Source: Mycolicibacterium iranicum | Lineage (GTDB): Bacteria > Actinomycetota > Actinomycetes > Mycobacteriales > Mycobacteriaceae | Length of the DNA stretch: 63,801 nucleotides | Direction of reading: 5' to 3' | Assembly (NCBI RefSeq): GCF_001650495.1 | Contig: NZ_LWCS01000036.1 | Location: 1 to 63,801, forward strand | Shown: positions 27,276 through 37,566 of the stretch, one piece after another | Layout: each line of letters starts with the position of its first letter | Numbering within the stretch: the stretch's first letter is position 1 | Made by a program: the position numbers and the translations under genes | Notes under the pieces: generated by a model | What the model saw: the letters and a program-made list of their open reading frames with translations, nothing else | Database searches by the model: none | Told to the model about the DNA's origin: nothing

Positions 27276-27410
27276 TCAGGCGTAGAACAGGATGCCGGCA
27301 AGGAGCACCAAGGCGGCACCGAGCAGCGACCCGACCCACACCCAGAGCACCGCGATTCCCGACGATTCGATCGACTCCGCGATCAGCCACGGGGTGGGCG
27401 AGTCCTCCAC
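27276..27410 (-). CDS. 44-residue putative single-helix membrane protein
   Basis: A short frame opening with GTG reads EDSPTPWLIAESIESSG and then a strongly hydrophobic stretch (IAVLWVWVGSLLGAALVLLA) ending GILFYA. An acidic soluble head plus one transmembrane helix is typical of actinobacterial small membrane proteins. No strong ribosome site is visible. It lies between the mce operon and the lipoprotein gene, on the same strand as both. I do not recognise a family. Confidence 0.4.
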   Translation of the reverse strand: MEDSPTPWLIAESIESSGIAVLWVWVGSLLGAALVLLAGILFYA

Positions 27411-27537
27411 GCGGTCACGCTATACCCCCGAGGTCACAGCGCACAGCTGCAAAGCTGGACCACCAGTCTCACTGTCACCAAATTATTTGCCGTATAACCC
27501 ATTTCACGGCGACGAGTTTGAATCAGCCCGCGCAGAA

Positions 27538-28236
27538 TCATCGCTCGGCGACCTTGGCGACCATCTCGGTGAGCAGCGTCGTCGCTTCGTCAGTGATCTG
27601 TTCGGCGCACACCGAAGCCTCCAGCACCACATTCGATGCGGCGGCGAGGGCATGTTCGCACTGCCATTCGATCGAATCCAGCGCGGTCGACTTCTGACTC
27701 AGGATGCCGTCGGTGCGCACCACGTCGCTCAAATCCCAGTCGTACCAGTCTTCGCCGTCGCTGACCGATACAGTCCGTCCGGCGCAGTCCTGCCATTGCT
27801 GCGCCGACTTGTCGACGAACTCCTCGGCAGCCTCTGCCGACGGCATGATGACCGCGGTCTCCTCCACCCAGTGGGCGTACTCGTCACCTGACTCGCTGGC
27901 GAGTCGCGTCAGCACCGCCGCATACCCGGTGCCGGCGTACACCGGCTCTTCCGCGGTGTAGAGCGCACCGATGCAATCGGGATCCGACACATCTCCCGAG
28001 TCGTCGGTCATCTCATGAACCTCGTCGGTGACTTCGATGCCGGAACCGCCCAGGAGCCCGTTGAGTTCCTCGTCGTCGAGAAGGATGCCGTCGAGGTCGC
28101 GTTCCCCCAGAACCGCTGGGGGCGAGGCGCTGTCACCGCGCACGGCCGCACCGTCCACGACGCTGGTGCAGGCCGCCGTCCATACCGACAGCGCTGCGAC
28201 GGCCAAAACGGCACCTGTACGCACGCGTCGGTTCAC
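27538..28236 (-). CDS. lipoprotein with PknH-like extracellular sensor domain
   Basis: A 232-residue exported lipoprotein. The signal peptide ends in a lipobox-like VWTAAC (cysteine near residue 23). The remainder matches the PknH C-terminal sensor fold: short acidic start, GALYTAEEPVYAGTGYAAV, paired cysteines (DPDCIGAL, WQDCAGRTV, WQCEHAL, ASVCAEQ) that would make two disulfides, and an alternating helix/strand pattern. Its place directly downstream of lepA matches lppR (Rv2403c) of M. tuberculosis, but I leave the symbol blank because identity is inferred by synteny. It probably senses a ligand in the cell wall space. Confidence 0.85.
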   Translation of the reverse strand: MNRRVRTGAVLAVAALSVWTAACTSVVDGAAVRGDSASPPAVLGERDLDGILLDDEELNGLLGGSGIEVTDEVHEMTDDSGDVSDPDCIGALYTAEEPVYAGTGYAAVLTRLASESGDEYAHWVEETAVIMPSAEAAEEFVDKSAQQWQDCAGRTVSVSDGEDWYDWDLSDVVRTDGILSQKSTALDSIEWQCEHALAAASNVVLEASVCAEQITDEATTLLTEMVAKVAER

Positions 28237-28244
28237 GACCTGAC

Positions 28245-30131
28245 CTACTTCTTGGGTTTGTCGGCGACGGATTCGGTGGACAACGCCGCGACGAACGCCT
28301 CCTGCGGAACATCGACGCGGCCGATGGTCTTCATCCGCTTCTTGCCCTCCTTCTGCTTCTCCAGCAGCTTGCGCTTACGCGTGATGTCGCCGCCGTAACA
28401 CTTGGAGAGCACGTCCTTGCGAATCGCCCGAATGTTCTCGCGCGCAATGATTCTCGAACCGATGGCCGCCTGCACCGGCACCTCGAACTGCTGGCGCGGG
28501 ATCAGTTCCTTGAGCTTGGTCGTCATCTTGTTGCCGTACGCCGAAGCGCCGTCCTTGTGCACGATCGCCGAGAACGCGTCGACGGCCTCGCCCTGCAACA
28601 GGATGTCGACCTTGACCAGATCGGCCTCCTGCTCGCCGGCCTCCTCGTAGTCGAGGCTGGCATAGCCGCGGGTACGGGACTTCAGTGAGTCGAAGAAGTC
28701 GAAAATGATCTCCCCCAGCGGCATCGTGTAGCGCAACTCCACGCGCTCGGGCGACAGATAGTCCATGCCGCCGAGTTCGCCGCGGCGAGCCTGACACAAC
28801 TCCATGATCGTGCCGATGAATTCGCTCGGGGCGATGACCGTCGTCTTGACGACGGGCTCGAACACCGAGCGGACCTTGCCTTCGGGCCAATCCGACGGGT
28901 TGGTCACGACGATCTCGCTGTTGTCTTCTTTCACCACCCGGTAGACCACGTTCGGCGCCGTCGAGATCAGGTCGAGGTTGAACTCTCGCTCCAACCGCTC
29001 CCGGGTGATCTCCATGTGCAGCAGCCCGAGGAACCCGCACCGGAATCCGAACCCCAGCGCCACCGACGTCTCGGGCTCATACGTCAGCGCGGCGTCGTTG
29101 AGCTGGAGCTTGTCCAGCGCCTCACGCAGCACGGGATAGTCCGAACCGTCGACCGGATAGAGCCCCGAGTAGACCATCGGCTTGGGTTCGCGATAACCGG
29201 TGAGCGCTTCGGTCGCGCCCTTGCGCGCCGTCGTCACCGTGTCGCCGACCTTCGACTGGCGCACGTCCTTCACGCCGGTGATCAAGTAACCCACCTCACC
29301 GACGCCGAGACCGTCGGACGGCTTGGGTTCCGGCGAGACGATCCCCACCTCGAGCAATTCGTGGGTGGCGCCGGTCGACATCATCGCGATCCGCTCCCGC
29401 GGGGTGATCTTGCCGTCGACCACGCGCACGTACGTGACCACGCCGCGGTAGATGTCGTAGACGGAGTCGAAGATCATGGCCCGGGCAGGCGCGTCCGGAT
29501 CGCCCTGCGGCGGCGGGATCTCTTTGACCACGTGGTCGAGCAGGTCCGCGACGCCGGCGCCGGTCTTGCCCGACACGCGCAGCACATCCTCGGGTTCGCA
29601 GCCGATGATGTGGGCGATCTCACCGGCGTACCGGTCGGGGTCGGCGGCGGGCAGGTCGATCTTGTTGAGCACCGGGATGATCGTCAGGTCACGGTCCAGC
29701 GCCAGGTAGAGGTTCGCCAGCGTCTGCGCCTCGATACCCTGCGCGGCGTCGACCAGCAGCACCGCGCCCTCGCACGCCTCCAGCGCACGGGACACCTCGT
29801 AGGTGAAGTCGACGTGGCCCGGTGTGTCGATCAGGTGCAAAACGAACTCTTCACCGTCGACGGCCCAGGGCAACCGCACGTTCTGCGCCTTGATGGTGAT
29901 GCCACGCTCACGCTCGATGTCCATCCGGTCGAGGTACTGGGCCCGCATCGAGCGCTCGTCCACGACGCCGGTGAGCTGCAGCATCCGGTCGGCCAACGTG
30001 GACTTGCCGTGGTCGATGTGGGCGATGATGCAGAAGTTCCGAATCTGCGCCGGCGCAGTGAACGTCTTGTCGGCGAAGCTGCTGATGGGTTTCTCCTGGT
30101 GAGCGGGTTCTGTCAGCCTGATCAGGCCCAT
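28245..30131 (-). CDS. lepA: elongation factor 4 (LepA) GTPase
   Basis: The ribosome back-translocase/assembly GTPase. From PISSFADKTFTAPAQIRNFC onward it is collinear with LepA: G1 AHIDHGKST, G3 DTPGHVDF, G4 NKIDLP, the EF-G-like domains, and the LepA-specific C-terminal domain ending KRMKTIGRVDVPQEAF. I chose ATG 30131 (628 residues); the frame stays open to 30164. An AGGAG lies just before the PISSF codons, so the true start could be nearer there. It precedes the sensor lipoprotein by eight bases, as in M. tuberculosis. Confidence 0.96.
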   Translation of the reverse strand: MGLIRLTEPAHQEKPISSFADKTFTAPAQIRNFCIIAHIDHGKSTLADRMLQLTGVVDERSMRAQYLDRMDIERERGITIKAQNVRLPWAVDGEEFVLHLIDTPGHVDFTYEVSRALEACEGAVLLVDAAQGIEAQTLANLYLALDRDLTIIPVLNKIDLPAADPDRYAGEIAHIIGCEPEDVLRVSGKTGAGVADLLDHVVKEIPPPQGDPDAPARAMIFDSVYDIYRGVVTYVRVVDGKITPRERIAMMSTGATHELLEVGIVSPEPKPSDGLGVGEVGYLITGVKDVRQSKVGDTVTTARKGATEALTGYREPKPMVYSGLYPVDGSDYPVLREALDKLQLNDAALTYEPETSVALGFGFRCGFLGLLHMEITRERLEREFNLDLISTAPNVVYRVVKEDNSEIVVTNPSDWPEGKVRSVFEPVVKTTVIAPSEFIGTIMELCQARRGELGGMDYLSPERVELRYTMPLGEIIFDFFDSLKSRTRGYASLDYEEAGEQEADLVKVDILLQGEAVDAFSAIVHKDGASAYGNKMTTKLKELIPRQQFEVPVQAAIGSRIIARENIRAIRKDVLSKCYGGDITRKRKLLEKQKEGKKRMKTIGRVDVPQEAFVAALSTESVADKPKK

Positions 30132-30210
30132 CCAGAGTATCGACCGCAGCACCCCGCAGCCCAATCGAGGCGCGATCGCCTGGGGGCCTCAGCGCCTATG
30201 CTTGTCGGGT

Positions 30211-30822
30211 ATGGCCACCTCGGCATCGCCTTTCAAGGCGTTTCAACGCTTCTTGGTGAAGAGCACCGAGAACCTCGTGTTCAACGAGGCGCCGAAACTG
30301 GTTCGTCAACTGCAGAGATCGGACACGCTGCAGCGCGGCATCCAGCAGGGCATCCGGATCGGCCTGGACGTCCTCGCCAGCACGGCCGACAAGGGCACGC
30401 CTGCGCTACCCGCGGGCCGTCCCGTCACCAGCAATTTCGTCCCCACCGCACACCGCGCCCGCAAGGTGTCCTACTCCCCTGACCTGGACGGCCGCGCCGA
30501 CCCGGGTGAGATCGTCTGGACCTGGGTGGTTTACGAAGACGACCCGACCAGGGGCAAAGACCGTCCCGTGCTCGTCGTGGGTCGCGACCGCAACATCCTG
30601 CTCGGGCTGATGCTGTCCAGCCAGGACCACCACCACGGCGACCCCAATTGGGTCGGTATCGGAAGCGGCAGCTGGGACTACGAAGGCAGAGCCAGTTGGG
30701 TGCGCCTCGACCGGGTGCTCGACGTACCCGAGGAAGGCATCAGGCGCGAAGGAGCCGTGCTGGAGCGGACAGTGTTCGACATGGTCGCCGCGCGGCTTCG
30801 CGCCGAATACTCGTGGTCCTGA
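30211..30822 (+). CDS. PemK/MazF-fold protein (Rv2405-like)
   Basis: A 203-residue protein with an N-terminal helical extension (~90 residues) and a C-terminal PemK/MazF-like fold: GEIVWTWVVYEDDPTRGKDRP, VLVVGRDRNILLGLMLS and SWVRLDRVLDVPEEGIRREG (read in parts). MazF relatives are ribosome-independent RNases, but this long mycobacterial form has no antitoxin gene beside it and may not be a toxin. It diverges from lepA. ATG 30211 is preferred over an in-frame TTG three codons upstream. Confidence 0.85.
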   Translation: MATSASPFKAFQRFLVKSTENLVFNEAPKLVRQLQRSDTLQRGIQQGIRIGLDVLASTADKGTPALPAGRPVTSNFVPTAHRARKVSYSPDLDGRADPGEIVWTWVVYEDDPTRGKDRPVLVVGRDRNILLGLMLSSQDHHHGDPNWVGIGSGSWDYEGRASWVRLDRVLDVPEEGIRREGAVLERTVFDMVAARLRAEYSWS

Positions 30823-30823
30823 T

Positions 30824-31441
30824 TCAGCCTGGTCGGCGCCACATCTGCCACATCGTCGGGCCGCCGTCGGGGAGCGTGAGTTCGCCGGTCACCTCGAAGC
30901 CGAACCGCAGGTAGTACGGCACGTTGGATTCCTTGCTCGACTCCAGATAAGCGGGCGCGCCTTCCTTATCGCACCTGTTCAGTCGCGAAGACATCAACGC
31001 GTGCCCGAAACCACCCCCGCGCACGTCCGGATCGCTGCCTATCACCGCGAGATACCAGTGCGGTTCCTCAGGATGGTGCTTCTTCATCAGTTCGGAGATG
31101 CCCATGCCGCGACCCACCCGCAACCCCATCGCCCGCAGAAAGCTCGGCATCATGCGCAACTCCTCGCGTGGCGTCTGCTTCCACCGCCCGGGCGGGTCCC
31201 AGAGCGCCGCAGCGCCGATCGTGCCGGCTGCACCCAAAGTGCCGGCGACCTGCACCGCTCCATTGCCCAGGAAGTGGTAGCGCGTCATCGCGCCGAATAC
31301 CAGCGGCAGCGCGCGGGCGCGCTTGGCGTCGTCGGGCACCATCCACATCATCACGGGGTCGTCGAAGAACGCCCGCCCCAGCACGCGCGACAGCTCTCCC
31401 ACCTCCGGCCTCTGCGCGAACCGGACGTCAACGTCGGGCAT
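30824..31441 (-). CDS. GNAT-family N-acetyltransferase
   Basis: A 205-residue acetyltransferase: LSRVLGRAFFDDPVMMWMVP at the start, the acetyl-CoA binding motif VIGSDPDVRGGGFGHALM, and YLESSKESNVPYYLRFGFEV near the end are characteristic. The acceptor substrate is unknown. Its ATG overlaps the stop of the CBS-domain gene by one base (TGATG), so the two are co-translated. It converges on the PemK-like gene with one base between the stops. Confidence 0.9.
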   Translation of the reverse strand: MPDVDVRFAQRPEVGELSRVLGRAFFDDPVMMWMVPDDAKRARALPLVFGAMTRYHFLGNGAVQVAGTLGAAGTIGAAALWDPPGRWKQTPREELRMMPSFLRAMGLRVGRGMGISELMKKHHPEEPHWYLAVIGSDPDVRGGGFGHALMSSRLNRCDKEGAPAYLESSKESNVPYYLRFGFEVTGELTLPDGGPTMWQMWRRPG

Positions 31442-31875
31442 CAGCCCTGGGTGATGTAGGCCTGGAGCTGCTCGTGTTCGCGCTCGAGCTCCTCCATACG
31501 GGTCTTCACGACGTCACCGATGCTGACGATCCCCGCGAGTCGGCCGTCCACGACGACAGGCACGTGCCGCACGCGATTGGTGGTCATCAGCACGCTCAGG
31601 CTGTCCACGGAATCCTCAGGCGAGCACGTCGCCACGAGCGTCGTCATGATGTCCGAGACGGGACGGCGGAGCAGGTCAGCACCCATCTCGTGGAGCTTAC
31701 GCACCACATCACGCTCGGACACGATGCCGAGAAGCCCCTCGGGCGACACCACCACCATCGCCCCGATGTTGTGCACCGACAGCTCCGTCAGCAGCCCGGC
31801 GACAGAGGTCTCGGGCGTGATCGTGGCAACCGTCGCACCCTTGCTGCGCAGCACGTCGGAAATCCGCATCGACAT
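31441..31875 (-). CDS. CBS-domain pair protein
   Basis: A 144-residue protein made of two CBS domains (a Bateman module). The first covers about residues 5-60 (GLLTELSVHNIGAMVVVSPE, LLGIVSERDVVRKL) and the second about 75-130 (TTNRVRHVPVVVDGRLAGIV, SIGDVVKTRMEEL). A short coiled helix ends the chain. Such stand-alone pairs bind adenine nucleotides as energy sensors. This corresponds in position to Rv2406c, next to lepA and the RNase Z-like gene. Confidence 0.92.
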   Translation of the reverse strand: MSMRISDVLRSKGATVATITPETSVAGLLTELSVHNIGAMVVVSPEGLLGIVSERDVVRKLHEMGADLLRRPVSDIMTTLVATCSPEDSVDSLSVLMTTNRVRHVPVVVDGRLAGIVSIGDVVKTRMEELEREHEQLQAYITQG

Positions 31876-31987
31876 CTCCCTGAGTGACCTGGCTCACAAC
31901 AGGCTACTACTCAGGATGTTCCCAGCGGAACAGATCCACGATTGCCCCGGTTGCAAAACAGTATCCATTCCCGCACGAAAGGACACC

Positions 31988-32995
<1,008 letters not shown>

Positions 32996-33054
32996 CGGGC
33001 GGCCAACGCGCGATTCCTGCGCGCGGAGCGCTGTGGGCCGGTATACCTGGCGGC

Positions 33055-33912
33055 ATGATCGAAGTGACGCTGCTCGGTACCGGAAGTCCGATTCCCGACG
33101 CTCGACGCGCGGGCCCGTCGACGCTCGTGCGCGCCGGAGAACAAGTCTTCCTGGTCGACTGCGGTCGCGGCGTGCTGCAGCGGGCCGCCGCTATCGGCGT
33201 GGGCGCCAACGCCATCACTGCCCTGCTCCTGACGCACCTGCACAGTGATCACATCGCCGACCTGGGCGACGTGCTGATCACCCGGTGGGTGTCGAACTTT
33301 GCTCCCGACCTGCCGCCTCTGCCGATCATCGGGCCCCCCGGAACCGCTGCGGTGGTCGAGAACATGTTGAAGGCGTTCAGCTTCGACATCGGCTATCGCA
33401 TCGCCCATCATGCGGACCTGACGGCGCCGCCGCCCGTCGAGGTCGAGGAGGTGACCGGCGGTGTCGTGTGGGGCCGTGACGAGGTGTCCATTCGCGTGGG
33501 CCCCACCGATCACCGGCCCGTCGCACCCACGATCGGCTTCCGTATCGAGCACAACGGCGCGTCGGTGGTGCTGGCAGGTGACACGGTGCCATGCGCGGGC
33601 CTCGACGAACTGGCTGCCGGCGCAGGGGCGTTGGTGCATACGGTGATCCGCCGGGATCTGATCGACGCGATGCCGGTACAGCGGATCCGCGACATCTGCG
33701 ATTATCACTCGTCGGTCGAGCAGGCCGCCGAGACCGCTGCCCGGGCCGGCGTCGGAATCCTTGTTCTCACCCACTACGTGCCCGCGCTGCAGCCCGGTCA
33801 GGAGGACGACTGGCGCGCGCTGGCCGCCTCCAAGTTCGCCCGCCAGATCGAGATCGGCGACGACCTCCACCGCGTCGAGGTCCACCCGGGCGTGTGCGCC
33901 CGGAACAGTTAG
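33055..33912 (+). CDS. rnz: metallo-beta-lactamase-fold hydrolase, RNase Z-like
   Basis: A 285-residue MBL-fold enzyme with the RNase Z/arylsulfatase arrangement: LLGTGSPIPDARRAGPS at the start, the zinc motif THLHSDHIADL (HxHxDH), VVLAGDTVPC carrying the bridging Asp, and THYVPALQ at the end for the last His. It sits where Rv2407 lies in M. tuberculosis. tRNA 3' processing is the expected role, but the exosite arm of RNase Z is not obvious, so a related hydrolase is possible. Its stop overlaps the convergent transglutaminase gene by four bases. Confidence 0.85.
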   Translation: MIEVTLLGTGSPIPDARRAGPSTLVRAGEQVFLVDCGRGVLQRAAAIGVGANAITALLLTHLHSDHIADLGDVLITRWVSNFAPDLPPLPIIGPPGTAAVVENMLKAFSFDIGYRIAHHADLTAPPPVEVEEVTGGVVWGRDEVSIRVGPTDHRPVAPTIGFRIEHNGASVVLAGDTVPCAGLDELAAGAGALVHTVIRRDLIDAMPVQRIRDICDYHSSVEQAAETAARAGVGILVLTHYVPALQPGQEDDWRALAASKFARQIEIGDDLHRVEVHPGVCARNS

Positions 33913-34748
33913 GCCAGTCGAGTGATCTCGACGATCACGTCGAGGTCGGTCGACCCCTCGCCGGAGTAGATCCCCTTGAGCGGAGTCACATCCGAATAGT
34001 CCCTGCCCACTCCGACGCTGACGTATTGCTCATTGATCTCGGCGTCGTTGGTGGGGTCGTAGTACCACCACTCGCCCGTCCATGCCTGAACCCAGGCGTG
34101 GCTCTGGCCGTCGACCGTGTCGCCGACTTTAGCGTTCTTCTTCGGATGCAGATAGCCGGAGACGTAGCGCGATGGAATACCCATGCTGCGTAACAGGATC
34201 AGGGTCAGGTGGGCGAAATCCTGACACACGCCTTTACCCTCCCGCAGCGCGTCGACTCCCGACGTGTGCACGCCCGTGGTGCCGGGAACGTATTTCAGTT
34301 CAGCCTGCACCCAGCGCGCCGCCTCGATAACGGCCTCCGCGGGTTCGTGATACTTCGCGATGCGCCTACCCACCCGTTCGATGCGCTTGCTCGCAGGGAC
34401 GTAGTGGGTGGGGGCGAGAACCTCGTCGTACTTGTCGATCACCGCTTCGGTGGCCAGGTCGGCCCACGTCACTTTGTCCCTGGGGGCCTCAGGCCGGTCC
34501 GTCTCCACCACCGAGGAGGCCGTCACCTCGAGCTCGGTGTGGGGCGCGTGCAAATCGAACGCCGTCACCGCGGTACCCCAATAGTCGACGTACCGGTAGG
34601 ACCTGGTCGCCGGCACCGTCTCCACCCGGTTAAGGATCACGTTCTGCCGGGAGTCAGACCGCGGCGTCAGGCGCGCCTCGTTGAACGAGGCCGTCACCGG
34701 GGACTTGTAGGCGTAGCCGGTCGAATGCACCACCCGCATCCGCCACAT
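33909..34748 (-). CDS. transglutaminase-like cysteine protease-fold protein
   Basis: A 279-residue member of the transglutaminase-like superfamily with an N-terminal beta domain (WRMRVVHSTGYAYKSPVTAS, SFNEARLTPRSDSRQN). The catalytic triad is at GVCQDFAHLTLILLRSMGIP (Cys), SHAWVQAW (His) and YYDPTNDAEI (Asp). It is translated after the alpha-E gene through a one-base TGATG overlap. The three-gene set with the circularly permuted ATP-grasp protein is widely conserved and was proposed from comparative genomics to make or cleave peptide-like bonds; the true substrate is unknown. Confidence 0.92.
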   Translation of the reverse strand: MWRMRVVHSTGYAYKSPVTASFNEARLTPRSDSRQNVILNRVETVPATRSYRYVDYWGTAVTAFDLHAPHTELEVTASSVVETDRPEAPRDKVTWADLATEAVIDKYDEVLAPTHYVPASKRIERVGRRIAKYHEPAEAVIEAARWVQAELKYVPGTTGVHTSGVDALREGKGVCQDFAHLTLILLRSMGIPSRYVSGYLHPKKNAKVGDTVDGQSHAWVQAWTGEWWYYDPTNDAEINEQYVSVGVGRDYSDVTPLKGIYSGEGSTDLDVIVEITRLA

Positions 34749-35722
34749 CAGATCTCTCCCTCTTCGATCACCAACGCGGTGTGTCCCGCATCCGTCCACG
34801 CGACCCATGGAGCGGAGTGGAAGTACTGCAGCGCCAACGCTTCTCCGACATCGAAACAGGTCTGTTGCAAACCGGCCAGCCGCTGCTCCAACGAATCGAG
34901 CAGCACCCCGGGCTGGAGGAACTCGAGCTCGCTACGGGCCCGGCCGAGCAAGCGCTGCGCCTCCGCGGTGGCACCGAGACGGTTGTGCGGACGATTCATC
35001 AATTCGTCGAGGCTGTGTTCAGCCAGTCGCAGTGAGTAGAAGATCGACCGCGGGAAAAGTCGGTCCAGCAACATGAACTCGACCACCCGGCCCGCATCGA
35101 GCACGCCGCGATAGGTCCGCAGATACGTGTCGTGCGCGCCCGCGGACCTCAGCAGCGTGACCCACGCGGGCGAGGACGCGCTGTCCCCGACACGTGAGAG
35201 CAGCAGGCGCACCGTCATGTCGACGCGTTCCAGCGCGCGGCCGAGCACCATGAAGCGATAACCGTCGTCGCGGCTCAACGTCGAGTCGGCCAGCCCTGCG
35301 AACATCGCCGCCCTGCCCTCGACGTAGGACAGGAATTCGTGCGGACCCAGCCGCTTGGCCGCGCGCTCCCGCTCGGCCAGTGCGTTGTAGGTGGTGTTGA
35401 GGCACTCCCAGATCTCGGTCGACGTGACTTCCCGTGCACCGCGGGCGTTTTCCCGGGCGGCCGAGATCGCCTCGACGATCGAGCAGCCCCCGTACGTCTC
35501 GCGGCTGAATGCGACGATGTCGGTCAGCGACCATACGTCGAGACGCTCATCGGGCGACTCGATCCCGAGAACTTTGAGCAGTGTCCGCGAGGCCAGATCC
35601 GGATCGACGCTCGAGTCCTCCAGCAGCTGGTGAACCGTCACGTCCAGAATCCGGGCGGTGTCGTCGGCGCGCTCGACGTAGCGTCCGATCCAGTACAACG
35701 ATTCAGCGTTTCGTGCCAACAT
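34748..35722 (-). CDS. alpha-E domain-containing protein
   Basis: A 324-residue all-helical alpha-E protein. It begins MLARNAESLYWIGRYVERAD, the hallmark of the family, and has MVLGRALERVDMTVRLLLSR in the middle. No catalytic residues are assigned to this fold; it always accompanies the ATP-grasp and transglutaminase-like partners and probably serves as an adaptor or peptide-binding scaffold. It lies 13 bases after the ATP-grasp gene and overlaps the transglutaminase gene by one base. Confidence 0.94.
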   Translation of the reverse strand: MLARNAESLYWIGRYVERADDTARILDVTVHQLLEDSSVDPDLASRTLLKVLGIESPDERLDVWSLTDIVAFSRETYGGCSIVEAISAARENARGAREVTSTEIWECLNTTYNALAERERAAKRLGPHEFLSYVEGRAAMFAGLADSTLSRDDGYRFMVLGRALERVDMTVRLLLSRVGDSASSPAWVTLLRSAGAHDTYLRTYRGVLDAGRVVEFMLLDRLFPRSIFYSLRLAEHSLDELMNRPHNRLGATAEAQRLLGRARSELEFLQPGVLLDSLEQRLAGLQQTCFDVGEALALQYFHSAPWVAWTDAGHTALVIEEGEI

Positions 35723-35735
35723 GATTCAGCGCCCC

Positions 35736-37370
35736 CTACTGCTGATTCTGCTGCTGTTGCTGATCCTGCGCGTTCTCGACTTTGCCGTTCTTGCTGCCGT
35801 TTTTGCTCGCAGTCGTCGGCAGTGAGCGCACCACTTCGGCCGCGGCCAGCTCGCGGTCGGCGACCGACGTTCGCGAAGCGAGCACCCACGTGTCCTTGGA
35901 ACCACCGCCCTGACTGGAGTTCACGACCAGGGAGCCTTCGGGCAGGGCGACGCGGGTCAGTCCGCCGGGCAGCACCCACACGTCGTTGCCGTCGTTGACG
36001 GCGAACGGGCGCAGGTCGACGTGGCGGGGGGCCAACTTGTCGTCGATGTGGGTGGGAACGGTCGACAGCTGCATGACAGGCTGGGCGATCCAGCCGCGCG
36101 GATCGGCGACGATCTTCTTCGTGATCGTTGCCAGCTCCTTTTCGGACGCGTCGGGACCGAACACGATGCCATAGCCGCCCGAACCCTCCACCGGCTTGAT
36201 CACCAGCTCCGCCACACGGTCGAGTACCTCATCGCGCTCGTCATCGAGCCAGCAGCGGAACGTGTCGACGTTGGCCAGCAGCGGCTTTTCGCCGAGGTAG
36301 TACTCGATGATCGTCGGGACGTAGGTGTACACGAGCTTGTCGTCACCCACGCCGTTGCCGACGGCGCTGGAGATGACGACGTTGCCCGCCCTGGCGGCGT
36401 TGAGCACCCCCGCGACGCCGAGCACGGAGTCAGGCTTGAACTGCATCGGATCGAGATAGTCGTCGTCGATACGCCGGTAGATGACGTCGACCTGGCGTTC
36501 GCCTTCGGTGGTGCGCATGTAGACGGCGTTGTCGCGACAGAACAGGTCGCGACCCTCGACGAGCTCGACACCCATCTGGCGGGCCAGCAGCGAATGCTCG
36601 AAATAGGCGGAGTTGTAGACGCCGGGAGTGAGCACGACGACGGTCGGATCTGCGACGTTGTTCGCGGCGGCGTTACGCAGGGCGCGCAGCAGGTGAGACG
36701 AGTAGTCACCGACGGCACGCACCCGGTGAGTGGCGAACAGGTTCGGGAACACGCGGGCCATCGTGCGGCGGTTCTCCATCACGTAAGAAACACCCGACGG
36801 GGACCGCAGGTTATCTTCGAGCACCCGCCAGTTGCCCTGAGCGTCGCGGATCAGGTCGATGCCGGCGACGTGGATGCGCACGCCGTTGGGCGGGACGATG
36901 CCGACCGCTTCGCGGTGGAAGTGCTCGCAGGAGGTGACGAGCCGGCGTGGGATGACGCCGTCGCGAAGGATTTCCTGTTCGCCGTAGATGTCGTCGAGGT
37001 ACATCTCCAGCGCCTTGACCCGCTGACGGATCCCGCGTTCGAGCCTCGTCCATTCGGCTGCGGAGATGACCCGCGGTACCAGGTCCAGCGGGAAGGGCCG
37101 TTCCTGACCCGATAGCGAGAACGTGATGCCCTGATCGATGAACGCGCGCCCGAGAGCCTCGGTACGGGCCTCGAGATCGGACACGTCCGACGGGGCCAGT
37201 TCCTTGTGGATGCCCTTGTAGGGTCCGCGGACGTTGCCGTGGGAGTCGAACATCTCGTCGAAGGCCTTGGCGTACGACCCCAGCTTGTTGTATCCGCCGA
37301 AAATCCCGTCATGCCGCTTGACAGCTGTCCTCGCGGCAGTTTTCGCGGGCCGTACTGTTTCGGTCGCCAA
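35736..37370 (-). CDS. circularly permuted type 2 ATP-grasp protein
   Basis: A ~544-residue ATP-grasp ligase of the DUF404/DUF407 type: GIFGGYNKLGSYAKAFDEMF, then YLDDIYGEQEILRDG, the ATP lysine/glycine loop KPVEGSGGYGIVFGP and the acidic YRRIDDDYLDP metal region. It ends in a low-complexity Gln/Asn tail (DQQQQQNQQ). I prefer a TTG start at 37370, six bases after AGGGGAC; an ATG at 37421 has no ribosome site. It heads the ATP-grasp/alpha-E/transglutaminase operon and should form an amide bond on an unknown peptide or amino acid. Confidence 0.92.
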   Translation of the reverse strand: MATETVRPAKTAARTAVKRHDGIFGGYNKLGSYAKAFDEMFDSHGNVRGPYKGIHKELAPSDVSDLEARTEALGRAFIDQGITFSLSGQERPFPLDLVPRVISAAEWTRLERGIRQRVKALEMYLDDIYGEQEILRDGVIPRRLVTSCEHFHREAVGIVPPNGVRIHVAGIDLIRDAQGNWRVLEDNLRSPSGVSYVMENRRTMARVFPNLFATHRVRAVGDYSSHLLRALRNAAANNVADPTVVVLTPGVYNSAYFEHSLLARQMGVELVEGRDLFCRDNAVYMRTTEGERQVDVIYRRIDDDYLDPMQFKPDSVLGVAGVLNAARAGNVVISSAVGNGVGDDKLVYTYVPTIIEYYLGEKPLLANVDTFRCWLDDERDEVLDRVAELVIKPVEGSGGYGIVFGPDASEKELATITKKIVADPRGWIAQPVMQLSTVPTHIDDKLAPRHVDLRPFAVNDGNDVWVLPGGLTRVALPEGSLVVNSSQGGGSKDTWVLASRTSVADRELAAAEVVRSLPTTASKNGSKNGKVENAQDQQQQQNQQ

Positions 37371-37566
37371 GATGTCCCCTACCCTTTCCCGGGCGCACGT
37401 TGCGCGAGCATAAAATGCCATGCTGCAGCATCCCGGCCATTTCGGCAGGCCAGTCCCTCACGCTTTGGGGGTTTTACCCAGACGCTGCTACCCTGAACAG
37501 TCGCTGCGCCCGTGCGGGCGCCCCAAGACTTCAGCAAACCTGTCGAGATTTAGAAGGAATACACGC

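Noticed and set aside
27173..27891. overlapping frames antisense to the lipoprotein gene
   Set aside because: They conflict with the signal peptide and cysteine pattern of the lipoprotein on the other strand.
29016..30482. 488-codon + strand frame
   Set aside because: It is antisense to lepA, which is unmistakable.
30211..30822. toxin-antitoxin pair
   Set aside because: The protein has a MazF/PemK-like fold, but no antitoxin frame lies next to it, so a toxin call is not supported.
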